From positions 508,866,942 to 508,930,941 of the forward strand of contig NC_081410.1 of the NCBI RefSeq assembly GCF_030272615.1: 64,000 nt of DNA. The letters run 5' to 3'. The notes under the pieces are model-generated. The model did no database searches. It was not told the origin of the DNA and was given only the letters and a program-made list of their open reading frames with translations. Positions 37,300-48,840 of the stretch are shown here, piece after piece; the first letter of the stretch is position 1, and each line of letters begins with the position of its first letter. The DNA is from Cryptomeria japonica. Its lineage: Eukaryota; Streptophyta; Pinopsida; Cupressales; Cupressaceae. Made by a program: the position numbers and the translations under genes.

Positions 37300-38186
37300 A
37301 TTTTCACTACCGGTTCATTCTCATAAACTCTGATTTGACTTATGTTTAGCTCATCTACTTTGACATTAGCACTCTCCACAATTCTCTACAATCTCTTGTT
37401 TTAACATCGATATGCTTTTCTTTCATTGAAATAGCCCAGAAATATGCCTTCATCACAACTAAGATCAAATTTCCCAATGATATCATCTATCCTGATATAA
37501 CATTTACTAGCAAAAATTCTGAAATACTTAACTGTAGGTGTATTTCTAAACCATAATTCATAAGATGTCTTACCAGTTTCTCCTCTGATATGTACTATGT
37601 TGAATGTATAAACCCTTGTACTCACTTCTTCTCTCCAGTATATATGAGGTAGACTAGCCTCCATAATCATTGTTCTAGCAGCATCCAAGATAGTTGTGTT
37701 CTTCCTTTCCACAAGTCCATTCTACTGAGGTGTTCGGGGAGTAGAAAATTGTCTTCTTATACCATGCTTCTCACAAAAGTTATTAAACTCACCAGATGTG
37801 AATTCTCCACCATGATCTGACCTCAAACATTTAATCTTCAATCCTATCTCAGTTTCCACTTTAGCCTTAAATATTTTAGACTTTTCAAATGCTTCAGATT
37901 TTTCTTTTAAAAAAGTAACTGACATTATTCTAGAATAATCATCAATGATTAGAATGAAATTTCTATCACCTTGAAAATTTTTAACTCTAGTAGGGCCACA
38001 CAAATCAGTATGAATAAGATCAAGAACATCATTTGATTTATCTTGTATACTCCTAAAAGAGGTTCTGATCTGTTTACCCATTTGACATTCTTTACATACA
38101 GAATTATAGGGCTTCATAATCTTAGGTATATCCCTAACTGCCTTAGTTGAACTAATCTTCACAATGCAATCAAAATTCACATGACA
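37300..38186 (-). pseudogene. Element C integrase, N-terminally truncated
   Basis: Segment 38180-37722 has the CKECQMGK zinc half (C-x2-C), DLIHTDLCGP (first catalytic D), IDDYSRIMSVTFLK, and SDHGGEFTSGEF. A TAG replaces the second Gln of the PQQNG box at about 37720. Segment 37712-37401 resumes with MERKN, which carries the catalytic Glu, and SYELWF. The frame shifts once between 37400 and 37117. The first His of the zinc finger and everything upstream are deleted. Confidence 0.85.
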
Positions 38187-39393
38187 CTATTAGAAATTTA
38201 AAACTTTAAGGGGGGGCGTGAATCAGTAGTCTCAGATTATCGAAACTATTAGAAATTTAAAAATTTAATACCAAAACCCAAAACATTAATACCAGAATAG
38301 CAGTTAAACCAAATAAGCATAAACAATAATCATAGAATAAAAACCATCCACATGACACCAAGATTTATACATGGAAATCTCAGTAAAGGGAAAAACCATA
38401 GTGGGAAGCCTACCCACAGTCAGATAATACCTCTATAGTGTATGTGAATTACAATTGAGGGGCCTGTACTTCCAAGAAGGCCAACATCTTAGAGCGCATT
38501 GCTCATCACAAAAGGAGCTTCGCCGACTACATTGAAATCCAGAGTACAATCTAGAGAAGTGTTCAACTATGAAAGATAACATCTTCTATGCCTGAGTATA
38601 GTTTTGGTTAAGCTCAATACTGGAGGATTTAATCCTCTTACATAAACCCAATTTGATCTCCAATGAATGACCAAATCCTCTACCTAAATGATATTACATT
38701 ATTCGCACATTACATTCCTTGACCATGACCTTTTTCATAACCATGATGATCTACAATGAGATCTTACATCTATATATACAAACCCTCAACCATAAACAGT
38801 TAGGTCATCTACCAGATAATAAACCAATTACATAATTACAAACCATGTCGGCCTTTGACCAAACAAATAATATCCAAGACATAAGACATCCTAGAAATAC
38901 ATCGAGAGGTCCAATCCACACGTTACATTAAATTTGGTCCATAGCCTAGATCAACGGGGACCCAGTATAGGTCCACACGCTATAACAATGATCTCCATCT
39001 ACTAGGTCTCGAACATGATCACCAACAACATCCTGAAACTCCACCAGAAGCTGCAACAAAACCACTTATGCAATTCATCAAAGATCTTCATAAAAAGCCT
39101 TGTCGGTGAAACCCTCGTTGGAACCAGAAACTAAGCTTCTAAGAAAGTAGGATAGTATCCAATCACCAGACCAAAACCAATTGACCGAATATGAGCATGA
39201 GTATCATGAACAAGCCAATTCCATCACCAAACTATACTGAAGCCTACCGAATCATTGTCAGATCCAAATCAACTAGAAACCACTCAACCTGCTGGGACCA
39301 GAAGGGTGTCGGTAAAGCATCCAAATAGCTAGTGTTGGTATCAATAAAAAAACATTAATGCAACACATAATCAATTCCACCAAATGGCCAAAA
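38186..39393 (-). repeat. 5' LTR of element C
   Basis: Colinear with 33931-35149, including the GTGGG...CCCAC hairpin at 38401-38417. Its inner end (about 38186-38207) repeats about 20 bases of the LTR found again at 38244-38265, so the deletion joint carries a small duplication. The outer end reads GGCCAAAA where the partner has GGCTAACA. Confidence 0.75.
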
Positions 39394-39525
39394 AAATGCA
39401 CATGCATTCAGGCACACTACCTAGAGCCCACTGCTCAAAAGATATATGCTCAGAAGGCTACAACCCTCAAGGAAGTCTCTTTGACTTACAATATGATTCA
39501 GACTACAATCCAAAAGGAATGAATT
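39394..39525 (-). repeat. Copia LTR fragment
   Basis: About 130 bp with the order CCTAGAGCCCACTGCTC ... GACTACAATCC that is also found in the middle of other copia LTRs here (compare 14740-14820 and 34240-34310). It may be the rest of the LTR interrupted by C at 33930, or part of element G's LTR. Confidence 0.45.
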
Positions 39526-41353
39526 GGAATGTGAAAATTGATAAATTTGTAGAAAGAAATGATGAAGGAAATTCCAAAGAACCAGAAGACTATGATGAAT
39601 TTGTCTATGTTCAATCGACAAGTCTTACCGAGAAAATTGCAGAAGGAAATGAAGAGAATATACAGTTACTGAGTGATGAAGAAAATCATACAGAGCCTAC
39701 CAAGCCTGTATTATGTCAGAAGACATCATACATCAAGTCAGATTATATGAGATAAGGATGATCCAGTGATGACATAGAACAAACTGAGACAGAACACATG
39801 TCTGATATCTGAATTTGAACTGAGAATAGTGAAAGAGGCATTTAACAGTGAAGATTGGATATATGCTATGACAGAAGAGATTGATCAAATCAAGCAGAAT
39901 GACACATGGACACTGGTCACACAAACGAAGGACAAAAATGTAATCGGTACAAAGTGGATTTTCAGAAACAAGATGAATGAAAAAGGTGAGGTCATTAGAA
40001 ATAAAGCAAGACTAGTTTGTAAAGGTTATGCTCAAGAAGAAGGAATTGATTATGGTGAAACTTTTGCACCTATGGCTAGACTTGAAGGAGTAAGAACATT
40101 GTTGGCATATGTTGCTTTCAAAAATTTCAAAGTATATCAAATGGATGTCAAATCTGCATTTCTGAATGGTATATTAGAAGAAGAAGTTTTCATTGAACAA
40201 CCTGAAGGATTTGTTGAAGACAAGAATAAAGATCAGGTATGTAAATTGAACAAAGCTTTATATGGTTTGAAACAAGCACCTAGAGCATGGTATGAAAGAT
40301 TGCACTCTTATCTAATCAAGATTGGTTTTATAAGGACAAGTGAAAACAACAATATGTACATGAAGAATGATGAAAATGGAATACTGATCTAAGCCATATT
40401 TGTTGATGATATTATCTCTGGTGGAAATGACTCTTTATGCAAGAACTTTGGAAATGAAATGAGCAAAGAATTTGAGATGTCATTAATCGGTGAGATAAAG
40501 TATTTTATAGGTTTACAGATACTGCAAATGAAAAATGAGATTTTCATTACTCAATCCAAGTACATAAAAGAAATCTTGAAGAAATTTGGAATGGAGGATT
40601 CAAAACCAATAAGTACTCCTATGACTACCAATTGTAAACTATCAAAGAATGATGAATCTACATCTATTGATGAGACACTTTACCAATCCATGATTGGAAA
40701 GTTACAATATGTTGTTCACAATAGGCCAGATATAGCACATGCAGTAGGTATAGTTGCAAGATTCTTTGCAGATCCTAAGGAAACACACATGACAGCAATC
40801 AAGAGAATTTTCAGATACTTGAAAGGCACTGAGGATTATGGCTTAGTATATTAGAAAGGAAATGACTTTGATTTAAAAGTTTATACTAATGCTGATTGGG
40901 CAGGCAACATTGATGACAGGAAAAGCACAAGTGGAGGAGCTTTCTTTTTATGAGAAAGACTAGTGAGTTGGCTTAGCAAGAAACAAGGATGTGTTTCACA
41001 GTCAACAGAAGAAGTTGAATATGTTGCTGCAGCATAAAATTGTACCAACATACCATGGATCAAACAACTTTTGGATGGAATAAATGAGAAAGTTACCAAG
41101 CCAGTAACTATATTCTGTGATAATACTAGTGCCATTAACATTTCAAAGAATCCTATTATGCACTCTAAGACAAATCACATCTCTATCAAATATTATTATC
41201 TTAGAGAAGAAGTTCAAGAGAAGCAAGTGGTGTTGGAGTATGTTAGCACAAAATAACAAATAGCAGATATCTTCACTAAGCCACTGCTAAGAGACACTTT
41301 TGAGTATCTCAAAAGTAAGCTAGGGGTCCTACCCCTATCTTCCACTCACTAAC
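39526..41353 (+). pseudogene. Element D: copia RT and RNase H fragment
   Basis: Begins mid-pol, shortly after integrase, with the K/E-rich linker. RT follows at 39829-40392 ([43 protein letters not shown]), a TAA just before AIFVDDIIS (about 40393), then 40459-40854. RNase H covers 40855-41353 (TNADWAGNIDD, then the CDNTSAINISKN and DIFTKPL segments), with a TAG at 40852 and a TGA near 40951. The pol end is the TAA at 41351. Sequence is very close to X and E, so it is the same family. Its 3' LTR is X's 5' LTR. Confidence 0.88.
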
Positions 41354-41618
41354 CGAGTTTGGTGAAAGCATCAATTCAATGACTCTTCAGAATATCTTTT
41401 AGGAGTTGATGCTGATTTACACAATTTAGGATGTTTTCTAAAGGTGTGCAGGAAACGATGTAGGAAACAATATAGGAAACAATATAGGAACCAATACATG
41501 GAAGAGGAATTGAAGACATAAATGCTCTGACTGAGACTAAATTGACACACAACAGCAGAAAATCACTTCATACAGGAAGACATTATGTTTTAGTTCTTTA
41601 CTTTTTGGCATTGTTGTC

Positions 41619-41792
41619 AAAAGGGGGAGAAGCCTGAAGAAAAGGGGAGAAGATTGAAGAAAAGAGGAGAAGACTAATGTATGGGGGAGAATTCTGATGA
41701 CAGGGGGAGAGCATGCATTTCAGAATCTAATAGCAATCCAAATCAATAAGGTCAAATCAATTGGTTTTGCCATCAATGCCAAAGGGGGAGAT
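41619..41792 (+). promoter_or_regulatory. Polypurine tract array of D
   Basis: A purine-rich, GAAGA-repeated stretch holds five GGGGGAG or GGGGAG tracts between 41619 and 41712, and a final one at 41780-41791 that abuts the LTR. The same array lies at 55389-55562 in X and at 46964-47165 (minus) in E. Confidence 0.8.
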
Positions 41793-43322
41793 TGTTGGCA
41801 TTTGGCATTATAACAGACAAGGAGAGATTCCTGGCATTTCAATAAGGATATTGAGAAGGTTGTTGATGATTATGGATATAATTGATTAATGATATTTACT
41901 ATCTTAATATTATTTTTTCATTGATGTCAAGAAATTTATTTTCTAATTAAATATGATGTTGCCATATCTTGAGAAGTATGATTTGATGAGTATAAAGATG
42001 TCGGTAAAAGACATAGAAAGAATATGATGAATAAAGGGAAAAATAAGTTATTCAATGGGCATCTATTACCGAGTTAGACAATGATGAGATCATAATATTT
42101 AGATTTTTTTGATATCATACATATGTTATTGACTGTAAGGTTAATACTATACTATGTTACTGAGCAAAGAACCTAGTTGGTAAATACTAAGGAACCTAGT
42201 CGGTAAACCCTAAAGTTATCGCTATCGGTTAATGAAGGCGGTATGCCTACCGAGTGAAGTTTAGTATTTACCAAGTTGCAACCAAGTAATAATAGAATGC
42301 ATTGAATGAATAAAAGCATTATTTAATGAAGGAAGCTGATAAGCTGGCTATGATTAAATGATTGGTATGCCATGAATAAAATTTGTTAAAGAATCTATGG
42401 CAAAGGAAAATCAGCAGGAAGATCTACAACTTAGATTGAACTAAAATACCCTAGCACAAGTTCCAAGAAATGTATACAAGTTCCAGGGTGGGGTAAAACA
42501 TTTTCAGATCGAAGGATACATTGAACCTGGTCAAAGTTTGAAGATCTGATGGTTATGATTGATCATGGGAAATGTGATCAAGGAGATTAAGTGGTTGGCG
42601 AATTGTTTATAAATAAGGAACTGTTGATAAACAATGTATGTGGGCAAGTGTATGCACAAGGATGCTACATAGTGATAACCGAGAACAGAAGCTTGAAGAC
42701 CTGTTTGAATAACAGAGTATAGAGCCCAGCAGATGGACAAGATTAGTTCTATTTCTATATTGTATTGAGAAAATAAGAATCTTCTTTAGCATTTTTAGAT
42801 GTGAAGGTGCAGATAGATTTTTATTACTGTTATTTTGTAAAGTGACAGAAAATCTCTTAACCAAGTGGACTTAATAGTCTTATTTATAAAACCCTCTAGC
42901 AAGGTGACATTCTGAGTGAGTGTTTGAAATCCTTTAACAAGGTCACTTCTAAGAAGGTGAAGGTCCTAAAAAATCTGAGGGAAATCCCTTAACCGGGTCA
43001 CCTCTAGCAATGTGTTTGTAATCTTTAATGGGATTTGCTTTTAACCAAGCATACTCTAGAAGAGTATATTTCTTAGTGGGTCCGAAATCCCATAGTGGTT
43101 TTTTCCTATTTGGGTTTCCATGTTAAATCTAGTGTTTTGAGTGTTATGATATTTATATGCTCTTGAGTTTGCATGTTTAGCATTTTTGGTTATATTACTA
43201 AAGAATAGGTTAACGAGGTTGAATCTAGTGTTTTTATCGAAGATTAAGTTTGTATGATTCACCCCCCCCTCTCATCTTATTAGTTTGGCATCTGTACTTA
43301 ACATTAAGTATCAGAGCTATCA
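41793..43322 (+). repeat. 5' LTR of X (also 3' LTR of D)
   Basis: 1530 bp from TGTTGGCATTT to GAGCTATCA. It contains a second LTR-start-like motif 36 bp in (here mutated to CCTGGCATTT), the hairpin GTGGG...CCCAT at 43076-43093, a C-run at 43261-43268 and, in the last 20 bases, a PBS-like AGTATCAGAGC. D's pol and polypurine array lie directly upstream and X's PBS directly downstream. Confidence 0.9.
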
Positions 43323-43324
43323 AT

Positions 43325-43337
43325 TGGTATCAGAGCC
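43325..43337 (+). other. Primer binding site of X
   Basis: TGGTATCAGAGCC begins two bases after the LTR end at 43322. It is complementary to the 3' end of initiator tRNA-Met. Confidence 0.9.
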
Positions 43338-43387
43338 TTGGACTCTGAAAGAAAATGTTTAAAGGTACTTGAGGAAAAGATCCAAAG

Positions 43388-44400
43388 ATGTATAAGAGGG
43401 ATGCACCAAAGCTGAACAAGTCAAGTTTCTCTACATGGCAAAAAAGGATGAAGCTGCACCTATCAGGAGTTCGAGAATATGCTGTATATTATCTGGAGAA
43501 TGATTTCATCACACCGAGCACCTATCCATTGAAAATGGAAGAGATAAAGGCAAAGAAAGAACATATTCAAGCAATGATTGAAATAACATCTGCATTGACA
43601 GATTCAGAGTTTAATGATCTAGAAGACTGCAATGATGCAAAGGCAATGTGGGACAAGCTCATATCTGTGTATCATGGAGATGAATATGTTCAAAGAGCAA
43701 AAGTGGATAGTCTAAGAGGACAACTTGAATCTATGAGGATGAATCAAGGTGAGAACATAACCCAGTACAGTACAAGACTAAAGGATATTGTCAATCAAAT
43801 CAAAGGAGCAGGTGGAACTATTGAAGAAAAGGATATAACAAGTTGTTAAGAACCCTTCTACCAGCTTATGCAATTTGAGTCTCTGCAATCAATGAATTGA
43901 GGTCTATACCCAATATGATAGGTTCTTTAGATGCTACTATTGGTAAGCTACATGTATTCGACTTAAGTAACTTTGGTAACAGTGGGTCATTAGTAAATAA
44001 AGTTGAATCTACATTTAGTTCTTTTCATATTGGTGAATCTGATGATTACAATGATAGAATGAGTAAGTACACTAAAGGGGATCACAGTGGAGTAAGTGAA
44101 AGATTTCACAAAAACATGGAGGAAGTACACAAACTATATGAGGAAATCAAAAAACAAGAAGAGTTTGAAGCACTTTTAGCCAGAAGGTTAACGAGAGGCA
44201 AAGGTAAGTATAAAGGAAAACTACCTTTGAAATGTTTCAATTGTGATAAGATAGGACATATGGCTTCTAACTATCCTGACAAAGATTCTACTGAAAAGAG
44301 AGATTACCGAGATGATAGACAGAAAGATAATCATTACAGAGGACACTGAGACTTCAAAAGAAGAGATAGAAAGTCATGCTTAATAGCCGATGAGGAATCC
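43388..44400 (+). pseudogene. X gag
   Basis: Starts MYKRDAPKLNKSSFSTWQKR, the usual copia Gag N-terminus (compare FxGxNYxxWK in other lineages). The first segment runs to 43849, where a 4-bp deletion relative to E shifts the frame; it continues at 43897-44349. A basic region precedes the zinc knuckle CFNCDKIGHMASNY near 44230-44272, in which the fourth ligand is Tyr instead of Cys. E has the same change. Gag would package the RNA. Confidence 0.88.
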
Positions 44401-44516
44401 AATGATGATAAATCAGATGAAACTGATACAGAGGAAGTAGTTTATGTGGCTATCAAAGATGGGTCAAATGAAGAAAGGTATGAAGAAAAATCCCTAATAT
44501 CTCACATAAATACTAA

Positions 44517-44760
44517 TGGATCATAGATAGTGGATGCTCACATCACATGACAGGTGATAAACACAAGTTTGTTATGTTAGAAGACTATGATGGAGGCTAT
44601 GTAAGATCTGGTAATGATGCACCATGTCTGGTAAAAGGTAAAGGATCCATAACACTTCTTGACAATGCAAGATGCAATGATGTTTATTGGGTTGAAGGTT
44701 TGAAATATAATTTGTTGAGTGTAGCACAGCTAAACAATACAGGATACCGAATAGAATTTC
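44517..44760 (+). pseudogene. X aspartic protease
   Basis: Frame 0 reads WIIDSGCSHHMTGDKHKF from 44517, the copia protease box with an intact DSG. GGYVRSGND and WVEGLKYNLLSVAQL follow. The gag frame upstream is shifted relative to this one, so there is a frameshift between 44350 and 44516. Confidence 0.88.
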
Positions 44761-45415
44761 AGAAAGGAATTATCAAAGTTCATGACAAGCATGGAAAGTT
44801 AGTTGCTACCGAGACACAAACAAAAGGTAACACATTTCACCTTGACTCAACTTGGAATAAATGTCTGTATGCAAAGATAGATGATACCTGGTTATGGCAT
44901 AAAAGGTTTTGTCATGTAAATTTTGATAATCTGATCAAAATAAGTAAGAAGCACCGAGTAAGAGGTCTATCGAGTCATGAAAAACCTGAGAATGCTATAT
45001 GCCGAGGATGCCAAATGGGTAAAATGACAAGATCAAGCTTTACAAGTAAGTTTTACACTTCCAAAGGAATTTTAGATCTTGTGCACACTGATCTTTGTGG
45101 TCCTATGAAAGTTCAAAGTTAATATGGTGATAAATATTTGATATTATCTATGGATGATTACTCAAGGATGATGTCAGTTATATTTTTAAAAGAAAAATCA
45201 GAAGCTTTTCAAATGTTTAAATGGTACAAGGCAAGAGTTGAAAATGAAATAGGATGACAACTAAAAGGTCTTAGATCAGATAGAGGAGGAGAATTCACAT
45301 CTGATGAGTTCAACTTATTCTACTATGATCATGGTATAAAAAGACAAGTCTCTGCACTGACAACTCCACAACAAAATGGAATTGCTAAGAGAAGAAACAG
45401 ATCTATTGTGGATTG
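44761..45415 (+). pseudogene. X integrase, part 1
   Basis: Zinc-binding HHCC: WHKRFCHVNFDNL (about 44896) and CRGCQMGK (about 45001). The core begins DLVHTDLCGP (about 45078), then a TAA at 45120. Downstream come DDYSRMMSV, SDRGGEFTSDEF and PQQNGIAKRRN, where the catalytic Glu of DDE is Lys (AAG at 45387-45389). Coding stops at 45415, where E is inserted. Confidence 0.88.
45411..45415 (+). other. Target site duplication of E, left copy
   Basis: GATTG, identical to 52987-52991. It belongs to the codons for VDC in X's integrase. Confidence 0.92.
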
Positions 45416-46963
45416 TGATAGTTCTGATACTCAATGTAAGTATAGATCCAATAGCCAACAAGATGAGAGGGGGGGGGTGAATCATACAAACTTAATCTTC
45501 CATAAAAACATCAGATTCAACCTCGGTAACATATACTTCAGTAATATAACCAAAACTGCTAAACATGCAAACTCAAAAGCATATAAACATCATAAATCTC
45601 ATAACACTAGATTTAACGTGGAAACCCAAATAGGGAAAAACCACTGTGGGATTTCGGACCCACTACGAAATATACTCTTCTAGAGTATGCTCAGTTAAAA
45701 GCAAATCCTGTTAAAGATTACAAACACATTGCTAGATGTGACATGGCTAAGGGATTTCCCTCAGATCTTTTATGATCTTCACCTTGTTAGAAGTGACCTT
45801 ATTAAAGGATTTCAAACACTCAATCAAAATGTCACCTTGCTAGAGGGTTTTACAAAAAAAGACTGTTAAGTTCATTCGGTTAAGAGATTTTCTATCACTT
45901 TCACAAAATAACAGTAATAAAAATCTATCTACAACTTCGCATCTAAAATGCTAAAGTGGATTCTTATTTGCTCAATACAATCTAGACATAGAACTAATCT
46001 TGTCCATTTGTTGGGCTTCTATACTCTATTATTCAAATAGGTCTTCAAGCTTCTATGCTCAGTAATCACTATGTAGCATCCATGTGCATACATTTGCCCC
46101 GCATGCATTGTTTATCAATAGTTACCTATTTATAAAAAATTAGCTAATTGCTTAATCTCCTTGATCACATTTCCCATGATTAATCATAGCCATCAGATTT
46201 TCAAACTTTGACCAGCTTCAATGTATCCTTCGATCTGAAAATGTTTTACCCTGCCTTGGAACTTGCATACATTTCTTGGAACTTGTGTTAGGGTATTGCG
46301 GTTCAATCTAAGTTATAGATCTTCATGTTGATTTTCCTTTGCCATGGATTCATTAACAAACTTCATGCATGGCATACCAATCATTTAATCAGTTCCAGCT
46401 CGTCAGCTTCCTTCATTAAATAACGCATGTAACCATTTAATGTATTCTATTACAGCTCGGTTACAATTTGGTAACAACTCGGTAATAACTCGGTAAATAC
46501 TAAACTTCACTCAGTAGACATTATGCCTTCATTAACTGATAGCGATAACCTTAGGGTTTACCGACTAGGTTCCTTAGGGGTTTACCGACTAGGTTCTTTT
46601 CTCGGTAACATAGTATAGTATTAACCTTACAATTTACAACATATGTATGATGTTAAAACAATCTAAACATCATGATCTCATCATTGTTTGACTCGGTAAT
46701 AGTTGCCCATTGAATACCTTATTCATCATATTCTTTCTATGTCTTTTACCGACATCTTTATATTCTTCAAATCATACTTCTCAAGATATGGCAACATCAT
46801 ATTGAATTAGAAAATCAATTTCTTGACATCAATGACAAAATAATAATATCAAGATAGTAAACATCCTTAATCAGTTATATCTATAATCATCAACAACCTT
46901 CTCAATATCCTTATTGAAATGCCAACAATCTCCCATTGTCTATTATAATGCCAAATGCCAACA
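45416..46963 (-). repeat. 3' LTR of E
   Basis: 1548 bp. Left edge TGATAGTTCTGATAC (LTR end on minus), right edge TGCCAACA. Contains the G-run at about 45470, the hairpin GTGGG...CCCAC at 45646-45663, and the duplicated LTR-start motif near its right end (46921-46963). Confidence 0.93.
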
Positions 46964-47165
46964 ATCTCCCCCTTTGACATTGATGGCAAAACCAATTGAT
47001 TTGACCTTAAAAAGATTCGAATTGTTGTGATTCTGAAATGTTGAAATGCTCTCTTGCTATCATCAGAATTCTCCTATTTTCTTCTGTCTTCTCCCATTTT
47101 TTCAATCTTCAGGTTCAGTATTTTTAATTAGTCTTCTCCCCCTTATATTAGTCTTCACCCCCTTT
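46964..47165 (-). promoter_or_regulatory. Polypurine tract array of E
   Basis: On the minus strand several GGGGGA or GGGAGA tracts precede the LTR; the one adjoining the LTR is at 46964-46976 with ATGTCAAAGGGGG context. Confidence 0.7.
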
Positions 47166-47430
47166 GACAACAATGCCAAAAAATAAAGAACTAAAACATA
47201 ATTTCTTCCTGTATGAAGTGAATTCCTGCTATTGTGTAACAATGTTGTCTCGGTCAAAGCATTTTGTCTTCAATTCCTGTTCCCTATATTGTATCCTACA
47301 TTATTTCTTGTACTATTTCCTGCATTATTTCCTGCACACCTTTAGAAAACATCCTAAAGTGTGTAAATCAACATCAACTCTAAAAAGATATTCGATAGAG
47401 TCATTGAATTGATGCTTTCACCAAACTCGG

Positions 47431-47822
47431 TCAGTGAGTAGAAGATAGGGGTAGGACCCCTAACTTACTTCTGAGATATTCAAAAGTGTCCCTTGGTAGT
47501 GGCTTGGTGAAGATATCTCCTATTTGTTCCTTTGTGCTAATATACTCCAACACGACTTTCTTCTCTTGAGCTTCTTCTCTAAGATAATGATATTTGATAG
47601 AGATGTGCTTTGTCTTAGAGTGCATAACATGATTCTTTGAAATGTAAATGGCACTAGTATTGTCACAGAATATAGTTATTGGCTCATTAAGTTTCTCATT
47701 TATTGCTTCCAACAGTTGTTTGATCTATGCAATGTTGGTACGATTCAATGTTGCAGCAATGTATTTAGCTTCTATTGTTGACTGTGAAACACATCCTTGT
47801 TTCTTGCTAAGCCGACTCACTA
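47431..47822 (-). pseudogene. E RNase H, internally deleted
   Basis: The C-terminal half is present (ITIFCDNTSAIYISKN, HISIKYHYLREEAQEK, DIFTKPLPRDTFEYLRSK, end PLSSTH). The N-terminal half is missing: after DPK the sequence jumps to the GACTAGTGAG that belongs to the LVSW segment, a loss of about 178 bp compared with D (40780-40957). The loss removes the DADWAG catalytic box and shifts the frame. Confidence 0.88.
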
Positions 47823-48840
47823 GTCCTTAGGATCTGCAAAGAATCTTGCAACTATACCTACTACATGTGCTATGTCTGGTCTACTGTGAACAACATATTG
47901 TAGCTTTCCAATCATGGATCGGTAAAGTGTCTCATCAACAAATGCTAATTCATCATTCTTTGATATCTTACAGTTGGTAGTCATAGGAGTACTTACTAGT
48001 TTTGAATCCTCCATTCCAAATTTCTTCAAGATTTCCTTTATGTACTTGGATTGAGTAATGAAAATCTCATTTTTCATTTGCAGTATTTGTAAAACTATAA
48101 AATACTTTATCTCACTGATTAATGACATCTCAAATTCTTTGCTCATTTCAATTCCAAAGTTCTTACAAAGAGAGTCATTTCCACAAAATATAATATCATC
48201 AACAAATATGGCTGACATTAGTATTCCATTTTCATCATTCTTCATGTACATATTGTTGTTCTCACTTGTCCTTATAATCAAATAAGAGTGAAATCTTTCA
48301 TACCATGCTTTAGGTGCTTGTTTCAGACCATATAATGCTTTGTTCAATTTACATACTTGATCTTTATTACTGTCTTCAACAAATCCTTCAGGTTGTTCAA
48401 TAAAAACTTCTTCTTCTAATATTACATTCAGAAATGCAGATTTGACATCCATTTGATATACCTTGAAGTTTTTGAAAGCAACATATGCCAACAATGTTCT
48501 TACTCCTTTAAGTCTAGCCACAGGTGCAAAAGTTTCACCATAATAAATTCCTTTTTCTTGAGCATAACCTTTGCAAACTAGTCTTGCTTTATTTTGATTG
48601 ACCTCTCCTTTTTCATTTAGCTTGTTTCTGAAAATCCACTTTGTACTGATTACATTTTTGTCCTTCAGCCTTGGGATTAGTGTCCATGTGTCATTCTTCT
48701 TGATTTGATCAATCTCTTCTGTCACAACATGTATCCAATCTTCACTGTTAAATGCCTCTTTCAATATTGTTGGTTCAAATTCAGATATCAGACATGTGTT
48801 ATGTCTCAGTTTGTTCCTTGTCATCACTGGATCATCCTTA
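47823..48840 (-). pseudogene. E reverse transcriptase
   Basis: A 335-residue open segment (48827-47820) covers nearly the whole [71 protein letters not shown], the active-site box IFVDDIIFCGND (intact) and QSKYIKEILKKFGMEDSK. It is the longest intact coding stretch of the copia cluster. A small in-frame loss (SYLIIRTS where D has [12 protein letters not shown]) is visible. Confidence 0.92.

Larger units (their letters stand above)
33931..39393 (-). mobile_element. Element C: Ty1/copia, gag-less derivative
   Basis: Two LTRs of about 1.2 kb (33931-35149 and about 38186-39393) flank about 3 kb of pol on the minus strand. Integrase, RT and RNase H are present in copia order. Gag, protease, the PBS and the start of the integrase region are missing: the 5' LTR joins directly to the GAG-pre-integrase region at about 38186. 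No target duplication is visible. Confidence 0.85.

Noticed and set aside
39384-39755. ORF of 123 codons spanning an LTR fragment and copia D
   Set aside because: A chance fusion of LTR sequence to the linker region of pol, not a gene.
41450-41510. Short GGAAACAATATA repeats
   Set aside because: A two- to three-unit imperfect repeat present in D and X; too short and irregular to be a CRISPR or a satellite.
42531-42864. Minus-strand ORFs in the X 5' LTR (repeated at 56350)
   Set aside because: They recur because LTRs recur; no start context or constraint visible.
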